Part shown: positions 58,729 to 64,000 of the stretch, in pieces | How the letters are laid out: each line of letters starts with the position of its first letter | Position numbering within the stretch: position 1 is the first letter of the stretch | IMG/VR virus record: IMGVR_UViG_3300023174_000079 | Location: 54,974 to 118,973 of that record | Direction: 5' to 3' (one strand) | Length of the DNA stretch: 64,000 bases | Source of the DNA: a virus | The notes under the pieces: generated by a model | The model's input: only the letters and a program-made list of their open reading frames with translations | What the model was told of the DNA's origin: nothing | The model's database searches: none | Program-made: the position numbers and the translations under genes

Positions 58729-59266
58729 AAGACGTATAAATTGTCTCGTTACATAGAATAAAAATCGTAAAACTACTAAATGATTGATAAGCCGGAACAC
58801 TCTTTGTATTAAAAGCATTTTCGTAGAGCGATTCAAGAGTAATATCGATATTTGAAATTTTTGACAAACAATGACCGTCAATAGGGTATACGCCCTTTTT
58901 TAAGAAGGCGTAACATTCATCGCAGGATAGATTATACTCTTTAAGTAAATTTTTATATACATCTATATCAATATTGTCTGTTGTTAAGATAGTATTAAAT
59001 TTTCTAAGTTGATTAATAAGAGGAAAATATTTTTCGCGTATATGTATTTTTATACCTCTAAAAAAAACAGCTTCAAGATTAGCTGTCGGTAAAACATGAA
59101 TAATATCTTTTGTATTATATTTTGATTTTACTTTAATACGCTGTTGATCGTACAAACTCTTTAATTGAAAGCCAATAATACTATATGGGTATTTCTTTTC
59201 AGAAAGAACAGAAAATTTATCAAGCTCTAATGGCTCTTGTGTATTATTAATATCAACTAATGTCAT
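58727..59266 (-). CDS. Hypothetical protein, 179 residues
   Basis: There is no recognised family. It is Ile/Lys/Asn-rich, with YSIIGFQLKSLYDQQRIKVK, a Cys pair (LSCDECYAF) and a hydrophobic C-terminal segment (FSSFTIFILCNE). It is expressed from its own early promoter with a TATAAT -10 and carries no signal peptide. The length and coding character support a real gene. Confidence 0.65.
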   Translation of the reverse strand: MTLVDINNTQEPLELDKFSVLSEKKYPYSIIGFQLKSLYDQQRIKVKSKYNTKDIIHVLPTANLEAVFFRGIKIHIREKYFPLINQLRKFNTILTTDNIDIDVYKNLLKEYNLSCDECYAFLKKGVYPIDGHCLSKISNIDITLESLYENAFNTKSVPAYQSFSSFTIFILCNETIYTS

Positions 59267-59272
59267 GTCTGT

Positions 59273-59301
59273 ATTATACTACAGACTCAGACTATTATCC
59301 A
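59273..59301 (-). promoter_or_regulatory. Early-type promoter TGGATA-17-TATAAT
   Basis: TGGATA (59296-59301) and TATAAT (59273-59278) are 17 nt apart. Six nucleotides lie before the ATG at 59266. Confidence 0.6.
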
Positions 59302-59308
59302 CTTTGAA

Positions 59309-59695
59309 TTAATGTGTACCTAGCGCATGATTTATTATTAATGCAACGAAGGTTGTAATTGTCGCAATCACCGCTGTTGTTAAACCTGCTCTCAATTGAT
59401 GTGATCCAGCAGCAGCTACTTTCTTGTTTTCAAACTCATGTGATATTTGATATGAAATGTGAGAGAATCTCTCGTTAACAATTTCTGTAATATTATCAAA
59501 CTTCAATGACATTTCACTCTCCATGGATTTAAAACTTGAATCAAGTTTTTCTTCAAGAGAATCTAATCTATGCTCAATACTTGTAATTTGATTTAGGATA
59601 GATGGCTTGCCATTACCTTGATAAACGGTTTTATACAAATATTCAACATCAGACTTTAGCTTATTAATTTCAGCTGGTTTAATAGAAACACGCAT
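59309..59695 (-). CDS. Coiled-coil protein with C-terminal membrane anchor
   Basis: The 128-residue protein has a helical N-terminus (INKLKSDVEYLYKTVYQGNG), a coiled coil (ITSIEHRLDSLEEKLDSSFK) and one C-terminal transmembrane helix (AGLTTAVIATITTFVALIIN). The layout resembles hemolysin-XhlA-type lysis helpers or a holin-associated protein, but no lysis gene is recognised nearby. The function is unassigned. Confidence 0.65.
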   Translation of the reverse strand: MRVSIKPAEINKLKSDVEYLYKTVYQGNGKPSILNQITSIEHRLDSLEEKLDSSFKSMESEMSLKFDNITEIVNERFSHISYQISHEFENKKVAAAGSHQLRAGLTTAVIATITTFVALIINHALGTH

Positions 59696-59715
59696 ATAAA
59701 ACGAAATATATAAAA

Positions 59716-59949
59716 TTATTTAATCTGGAAGGAATATGAAAGAATACCTTTTGGAAGAGAATATACTTTTCCCTGCATTTTTCCCTGCCTACTCTTTACA
59801 ACAACCGTTAGCTTATCTTTTGTTACAACAGGTCCATTGATAATTTCAACATCACCAAGGTTGATCTTATAACTCGTAATTCCGTTCTCGGTATCAAACA
59901 CGGATATAGTATTTTTGTTTGCTGCGACTGCAGAATATAACTTCGCCAT
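59716..59949 (-). CDS. Small hypothetical protein
   Basis: The 77-residue product starts MAKLYSAVAANKNTISVFDT at 59949. It is beta-rich (SYKINLGDVEIINGPVVT, KLTVVVKSRQGK). The start was moved in from a longer frame because that extension crosses the divergent fibre gene. A late box lies 5 nt before this ATG. It shares a promoter region with the fibre gene and may be a virion component. Confidence 0.62.
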   Translation of the reverse strand: MAKLYSAVAANKNTISVFDTENGITSYKINLGDVEIINGPVVTKDKLTVVVKSRQGKMQGKVYSLPKGILSYSFQIK

Positions 59950-59954
59950 AATAG

Positions 59955-59962
59955 TATTTATG
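59955..59962 (-). promoter_or_regulatory. Late promoter box CATAAATA
   Basis: The box lies 5 nt before the ATG at 59949. It is divergent from the box at 59988-59995. Confidence 0.6.
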
Positions 59963-59987
59963 AATATATGGTAATTTATGTTATTAA

Positions 59988-59995
59988 GATAAATA
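59988..59995 (+). promoter_or_regulatory. Late promoter box GATAAATA for the fibre gene
   Basis: The box lies 12 nt before the ATG at 60008, giving a leader of about 7 nt. Confidence 0.55.
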
Positions 59996-60007
59996 ATTCT
60001 GTAGTAT

Positions 60008-62125
60008 ATGCCGACAATCACTAAGATTTTATTTCGCCGTGGTCTAGATAGCTCACGCCAGACCGTAACTCTTAATTTAGGAGAGCCTGGATATAGCACA
60101 GATACAAAGCGCTTATTTGTCGGCGATGGCGTTACACCAGGAGGTACGGCTGTCGGTATTGTTAATTACGGTGCTATAGCAGCTCTTTCAGGTAGCTATA
60201 CTTACAGTTCGGTACAGACAAATCTCGCGCAGGCAGCGTTTATTAAGCTTAGTGCTGCTAATATTGGAGATATTGTTTATGATCAAGCTAGCACATCAGT
60301 TTATAGCGTATCAAGTATTACTAATAACGGTGTAACGAATTTCATCGCTCTTTCAAACCTAGTACATTTTTATAGCACGACAGATTATAATACAAATCAA
60401 TTTTACTATAATGGCGCGAAATTAACAATACAAAATGGTCAAAACGGTCAGGGCTATGGTGTTGGTATTAACGAGCTTAATTCTTCTGTGACTGCCGGTT
60501 CTCCTACACTCTCAGGCGGAAGCGGTGGTGTACTCGGCGTTAAGACAGGTGGTATTGGTAATGCTTTTATAGCTCCTGGATCAAATAATAGCGTAAAGAT
60601 TACAAATAGTACAGGATCTGTAACTGATGTTATTATCGGTCAAAATCAATTTTTAGGCCAAACAAATGTAGGTAGTGCTACATTAAGAGCTGTAACTCTT
60701 GTAGCTACTGGTGGTATTACGCTAAGCGCTTCATCTGACACTCTTAGCTTTAATGCTCCGGTAGGTATACCGCAGAGCGGTGGATTTTTAACAGGTGTAT
60801 TAAGCGCTTTAAATATTTATAGTGGTAAATTTGTAACAGATGTTACACCTGTCGGATCAAATGATGTTGTTAATTTGAATTATATAAACAGTAATTTTAA
60901 TTGTATAACGCCTGCTCTTTTATCAAAATATCTACCACTTACAGGCGGTACAATGTCAGGGTCGTTGTCAACCACAAGTTATGTTGCAGCTAATAACGGT
61001 TTTTATTCAAGAAATAATTACACAGGTAGCTATACCGGTGGCATCGTTGTTGATTACGTAACAGGTAATGGTAGAATTAGTGTCGGTACTGCTGATGCAA
61101 TAACGTTTTACAACGGCGGACTTGCTTCAACAGCTCTATTAACTCTTTCAGGCAGTAATGTGGGTATTGGTACAAGTTCACCCAATGCTGCTCTTTCTTT
61201 TGGAACAGGTTATGTTGGTACACCGAGTCAAGCTAATGTAGTTCGTCTTTATGATAACGGTTCTAATAGCTATGGCTTTGGCATATCACCAAATACATTA
61301 AACATCGTTTCACCAGCTAATACACTATTTACCAATAATAGTTTAAGCGCTATATATATTGCTAGCACAGGTAATGTTGGTGTCGGTACAACAGCACCGA
61401 GCTATGTACTCGATGTAGCTAGTACAAGTGGTGTTGTAAGATTTACAAAAACCGGTGGCTCGTCAAGTTATATTGTTAACGGTGCTACTAGTAGTACCTT
61501 TTCATATGATGTTGCAGGTAATAATGCTTGGTCAGTAGAAGCTAATACAGTCGGTGCCTTTACTAATGGTACTCGCCGATTAACAATTGACTCTTCTGGT
61601 AGTGTTTATACTAACGGCGGGACACTAAGTGCTTCACGTTTATACGCTACTAATAATACACCAACATCGAATAGTGAATTAACAACCAAAACTTACGTAG
61701 ATTCAATACTACCAGCTGGAACTGTAGCATATTACGCTGCTACTACACCACCTACTGGCTGGCTTAAGGCAAATGGAGCTGTACTATCGCGTACAACATA
61801 TGCAAATCTTTTCACAGCTATTGGATTAACCTGGACACAAACCGGTGATGGGCCTACAAACTTCCGTCTCCCGGATTTACGCGGTCAGTTTATTCGCGGA
61901 TATGATGATGGAGCAGGTGTTGACTCAGGCAGAGGATTTGGTACAAATCAAACTGATGCGTTTAAGAGCCATACTCACTCGTACACTTATAGAAGCGGTA
62001 CAGCTAATCAATCAGGAAGTTCTACACCGTGCTGGAATGGTACTTCAACACAACAGACAGGTGCTACCGGTGATACTGAAACCCGTCCAAAGAACGTAGC
62101 CCTCCTTGCCTGTATTAAGTACTAA
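60008..62125 (+). CDS. Tail fibre/collar protein
   Basis: The 705-residue protein has an N-terminal attachment module (ITKILFRRGLDSSRQTVTLN, GEPGYSTDTKRLFVGDG). Many Ser/Thr/Gly-rich beta repeats (SNVGIGTSSPNAALSFG, TGNVGVGTTAPSYVLDV) form the shaft, and a C-terminal Tail Collar domain follows (AGTVAYYAATTPPTGWLKAN, FRLPDLRGQFIRGYDDG, FKSHTHSY, RPKNVALLACIKY). Such proteins form trimeric receptor-binding fibres. The next gene has its promoter inside the end of this gene. Confidence 0.88.
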   Translation: MPTITKILFRRGLDSSRQTVTLNLGEPGYSTDTKRLFVGDGVTPGGTAVGIVNYGAIAALSGSYTYSSVQTNLAQAAFIKLSAANIGDIVYDQASTSVYSVSSITNNGVTNFIALSNLVHFYSTTDYNTNQFYYNGAKLTIQNGQNGQGYGVGINELNSSVTAGSPTLSGGSGGVLGVKTGGIGNAFIAPGSNNSVKITNSTGSVTDVIIGQNQFLGQTNVGSATLRAVTLVATGGITLSASSDTLSFNAPVGIPQSGGFLTGVLSALNIYSGKFVTDVTPVGSNDVVNLNYINSNFNCITPALLSKYLPLTGGTMSGSLSTTSYVAANNGFYSRNNYTGSYTGGIVVDYVTGNGRISVGTADAITFYNGGLASTALLTLSGSNVGIGTSSPNAALSFGTGYVGTPSQANVVRLYDNGSNSYGFGISPNTLNIVSPANTLFTNNSLSAIYIASTGNVGVGTTAPSYVLDVASTSGVVRFTKTGGSSSYIVNGATSSTFSYDVAGNNAWSVEANTVGAFTNGTRRLTIDSSGSVYTNGGTLSASRLYATNNTPTSNSELTTKTYVDSILPAGTVAYYAATTPPTGWLKANGAVLSRTTYANLFTAIGLTWTQTGDGPTNFRLPDLRGQFIRGYDDGAGVDSGRGFGTNQTDAFKSHTHSYTYRSGTANQSGSSTPCWNGTSTQQTGATGDTETRPKNVALLACIKY

Positions 62126-62133
62126 GCTATAAT
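62106..62133 (+). promoter_or_regulatory. Early-type promoter TTGCCT-16-TATAAT
   Basis: TTGCCT (62106-62111) and TATAAT (62128-62133) are 16 nt apart. Seven nucleotides lie before the GTG at 62141. Confidence 0.5.
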
Positions 62134-62140
62134 ATAGCTA

Positions 62141-62506
62141 GTGAAGGTTTATAATTATAATCCCGATAATAGACTCTATACATTTGAAGAGGAAGCCGAT
62201 CCAGATCCTCTTGCTCCCGGTAGATGGTTAATACCGGCATATGCCACAACTATTAAACCACCTGAGGTAGGTGAGAGTCAAATAGCAATCTTTAAAGAAG
62301 AAGAGCAGGAGTGGGAAGTAGAGGTAATCAAACAACCTTCCATGCCTTATTATATTTTAAGAGCACGCGAATACCCTCCTATATTTGAATACATTGATGG
62401 TATTGTAAAGAATGATCACGAACAAATTAATAAGTATATTAGGGCTTGTCAAGAAGTAAAAGCTAAATATCCTAAACCCGATACAATAGACAATTATGAA
62501 ATTTGA
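62141..62506 (+). CDS. Tail fibre assembly-like protein
   Basis: The 121-residue protein begins at GTG with KVYNYNPDNRLYTFEEEADP, then DPLAPGRWLIPAYATTIKPP and EEQEWEVEVI. The Y-x-Y-D/N start, an A-D-x-D-P-L-x-P-G-x-W-L-I-P-A-x-A-T segment and a Trp after it are the pattern of fibre-assembly chaperone domains placed after fibre genes. The position right after the fibre gene supports this. It overlaps the next gene by 11 nt. Confidence 0.65.
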   Translation: MKVYNYNPDNRLYTFEEEADPDPLAPGRWLIPAYATTIKPPEVGESQIAIFKEEEQEWEVEVIKQPSMPYYILRAREYPPIFEYIDGIVKNDHEQINKYIRACQEVKAKYPKPDTIDNYEI

Positions 62507-62723
62507 TAAACTAATAGAAGACTTTAATGTTTTACCAAAGAGTCAAAACGCTATTCAATCTGGACCTGATATTGGTATGACAACAGGGGATATAGCAGGT
62601 ACTTTTCCTAATCGAAATGGAGCTGTTATCGGTAATCTTTTACCTGATAATGTTCAAGTAAAACTCAAGAAAAAACACATCAATAAGATTTGTAATCTTC
62701 TGTCTTTAGCTCTTAAAGACTAA
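62496..62723 (+). CDS. Small leader-bearing protein, possible head component
   Basis: The 75-residue product starts MKFDKLIEDFNVLPKSQNAI, a leader with an LIE site (cut after residue 8 or so). A short Gly/Asn/Pro-rich segment (TFPNRNGAVIGNLLPDN) is followed by a basic helix (VKLKKKHINKICNLL). The order (leader, flexible segment, basic tail) parallels the gene at 9772. The function is not known. Confidence 0.6.
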   Translation: MKFDKLIEDFNVLPKSQNAIQSGPDIGMTTGDIAGTFPNRNGAVIGNLLPDNVQVKLKKKHINKICNLLSLALKD

Positions 62724-63199
62724 TCAGTTATTTCCCAAGGAAATACAATCCAAGAATCATTTGGATATTCTGTAACGTAATAATCAGGAACAAATGTTGT
62801 ATGTGGTTTGGTGAAAAGGGTAGCGAACCTAAGATTATTAAGACCATAATTAGTCGCTAATTCATTCTTAATATACTCAAGGGTCGACCCACCATCGGAT
62901 ATATCATCAACAACTAATACCTTATCGTCACGATGTTTAAGAGCTAGACTATGACCAGGTTCTTGAATAGAGATAATAAACCCTGACTTCACATTCTTTT
63001 CATTGTACGTCTGTACGGAGAAGTTATGAACAATCTTTACATTAAGTCTATAGGCAAGTAGAGTGCCTGGGATCATTCCACCTCGACCAATCGTAATAAT
63101 AACATCAGGAATAAAATTATCGCCCTTAAGAAGTTCTTCAAGACTTGTTACACCATAAAAGATATCTGTCCAACCAAGGTTTTTAACTACTGTATCCAT
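62720..63199 (-). CDS. Phosphoribosyltransferase
   Basis: The 159-residue protein has IITIGRGGMIPGTLLAYRL and VLVVDDISDGGSTLEYIKNE, the PRPP-binding motif of type I phosphoribosyltransferases. WIVFPWE near the end is typical of xanthine-guanine-type enzymes (Gpt group). It may salvage a purine or a deazaguanine-related base, but its substrate is unknown. It has an early promoter with a consensus TATAAT. Confidence 0.85.
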   Translation of the reverse strand: MDTVVKNLGWTDIFYGVTSLEELLKGDNFIPDVIITIGRGGMIPGTLLAYRLNVKIVHNFSVQTYNEKNVKSGFIISIQEPGHSLALKHRDDKVLVVDDISDGGSTLEYIKNELATNYGLNNLRFATLFTKPHTTFVPDYYVTEYPNDSWIVFPWEITD

Positions 63200-63205
63200 T
63201 TAAGC

Positions 63206-63233
63206 ATTATATTATAAATGCTTTTTAAATCAA
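63206..63233 (-). promoter_or_regulatory. Early-type promoter TTGATT-16-TATAAT
   Basis: TTGATT (63228-63233) and TATAAT (63206-63211) are 16 nt apart. Six nucleotides lie before the ATG at 63199. Confidence 0.75.
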
Positions 63234-63554
63234 TTACTTTTTAACAAGAGCCCCAGCAGCTTTACTCAAGCGCATACAATCAACAACAATTCCGCTATAA
63301 TCGCCTTTTTGAGCACATACAGTTATACTCTTAATGAGCTTAGAAATTTCTTTTGGAGCTTTAATCTCTTCATTATCTTGACCGAGGTCACCGGATGTTA
63401 TACCCTGATCAAAAGTAGGACTAACTCCTGTTGATAATTGATTCTTGGTTGTCGAATGATTAATGTTCGCTGGTAAATTAACGCCGCTAGCAAGATCGCT
63501 ATTCTCTCTTACCTGTGCGTACGACTCATAGATGGCATACATATCATTAACCAT
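63234..63554 (-). CDS. Small leader-bearing hypothetical protein
   Basis: The 106-residue product begins MVNDMYAIYESYAQVRENSD, a leader-like hydrophobic/acidic start with a possible VRE site. Polar Asn/Ser/Thr-rich residues and then a helical C-terminus (EISKLIKSITVCAQKGDYSG) follow. A late box (ACTAAATA) 6 nt upstream is consistent with a virion protein. The family is unknown. Confidence 0.58.
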   Translation of the reverse strand: MVNDMYAIYESYAQVRENSDLASGVNLPANINHSTTKNQLSTGVSPTFDQGITSGDLGQDNEEIKAPKEISKLIKSITVCAQKGDYSGIVVDCMRLSKAAGALVKK

Positions 63555-63560
63555 ATATAC

Positions 63561-63568
63561 TATTTAGT
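63561..63568 (-). promoter_or_regulatory. Late promoter box ACTAAATA
   Basis: The box lies 6 nt before the ATG at 63554. Confidence 0.45.
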
Positions 63569-63570
63569 AA

Positions 63571-63798
63571 ATGAGTAGGAAGAAACCAAAGATTGATATC
63601 GAGGAAATTAAAGAAGAGCTCAAGAATACTTGGTTTTGGTATAAAGTGTGTGAAGGATGTGAGACTGTGGTGATGTATGTAGAGACCTTTTGTCCGAAGT
63701 GTCGTGGATATCACTTCGATGAAAATCGTAAGCGTGTCATTAATGAAATCGTTTTAAAATACGAAGAAAAAATTAAGAGGAGTAATGACTTGGGATAA
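63571..63798 (+). CDS. Small zinc-ribbon protein
   Basis: The 75-residue protein has two Cys pairs, VCEGCETVVMY and FCPKCRGYHFD (CxxC spacing), that form a zinc ribbon. Basic and acidic helices flank them. It may bind nucleic acid or a protein partner. Only 16 nt separate it from the divergent gene at 63554, and it overlaps the next minus-strand gene by 26 nt. Confidence 0.7.
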   Translation: MSRKKPKIDIEEIKEELKNTWFWYKVCEGCETVVMYVETFCPKCRGYHFDENRKRVINEIVLKYEEKIKRSNDLG

Positions 63799-63985
63799 TC
63801 GGGGTATAGTGGTCGAGATGCTGACTTAAGAACACTACACGATCCATTAGTATTTTCTTTTCCTGACCTTTAGCCTTTTTAGCTCTTGTGTATAAATCCA
63901 AGACCATGTCTGAGGTAATGAGAGTTGTAATCTTCTTCTCATAAACAGGAGTATCACGCTCCTTCTTTTTTGTTGTCATGGCCAT
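63773..63985 (-). CDS. Small hypothetical protein at the right edge
   Basis: The 70-residue product starts MAMTTKKKERDTPVYEKKIT and is basic at the N-terminus with a helical middle (LDLYTRAKKAKGQEKKILMD). A possible late box (ATTAAATA, 63988-63995) is 2 nt before the ATG at 63985 or 8 nt before the in-frame ATG at 63979, so the second start may be right. The function is unknown. Confidence 0.55.
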   Translation of the reverse strand: MAMTTKKKERDTPVYEKKITTLITSDMVLDLYTRAKKAKGQEKKILMDRVVFLSQHLDHYTPIIPSHYSS

Positions 63986-64000
63986 AATATTTAATCCTTT

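Noticed and set aside
1-64000. tRNA genes, CRISPR arrays, insertion sequences or integrase
   Set aside because: I scanned the intergenic gaps and long frames and saw no cloverleaf, spaced repeats, transposase or recombinase motifs. The gaps are mostly under 150 nt.

Overview
The window is a contiguous piece of a large, AT-rich T4-like tailed phage (myovirus) genome. The evidence is a full set of T4 hallmark genes: DNA polymerase gp43, recombination nuclease gp46/gp47, late sigma factor gp55, UvsW and a UvsY-like mediator, a gp62-like clamp-loader subunit, a gp31-like co-chaperonin, and the head block gp15-20-13-4-21-core-22-23. PhoH, FolE, QueD, QueE and several small conserved proteins resemble the marine (cyanophage/pelagiphage) branch of the T4-like phages. 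No photosynthesis genes, tRNAs, integrase or CRISPR array were seen, and the host cannot be named from this sequence.

Layout. 1-9.7 kb (mostly minus strand): replication, recombination and late-transcription genes. 9.8-18.3 kb: small genes, most starting with a short hydrophobic/acidic leader that resembles the T4 capsid-targeting sequence cut by the gp21 protease. They include a mimic of the major-capsid N-arm, three tiny basic Cys-containing proteins, a ligase-fold protein, a nucleotidyltransferase and a retropepsin-like protease. 15.2-22.8 kb: folE, queD, phoH, queE and a kinase, interspersed with homing endonucleases. 23.6-39.4 kb: an uninterrupted island of about 20 glycosyltransferases, methyltransferases and a GDP-mannose 3,5-epimerase-like enzyme. 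39.4-44.1 kb: DUF366, a homing endonuclease, gp62, gp31-like, small conserved genes and an Fe-S helicase. 44.1-52.5 kb: head and neck genes. 52.6-55.7 kb (minus): an operon of QueF, a NadR-like kinase, DUF1599, a PurN-like formyltransferase and a DpdA-like transglycosylase. 55.8-62.7 kb: spike, fibre and fibre-assembly genes. 62.7-64 kb: a phosphoribosyltransferase and small genes.

How the genes work together. FolE, QueD and QueE (QueC not in the window), QueF, the DpdA-like protein and the formyltransferase form a plausible route to a 7-deazaguanine base in phage DNA, possibly formylated preQ1. The glycan island probably builds a glycan on virion proteins or DNA using host nucleotide sugars. 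The leader-bearing proteins are candidates for packaging into the head and delivery with the DNA.

Regulation. Two promoter classes are visible: TTGATT-like, 16-17 nt, TATAAT-like (early) and TATAAATA-like (gp55-type late). In about 30 cases the -10 element ends only 5-9 nt before the start codon, so many mRNAs should be leaderless. One homing endonuclease start lies in an 11-bp hairpin that encloses its own late promoter, an arrangement like that of the T4 intron endonuclease I-TevI.
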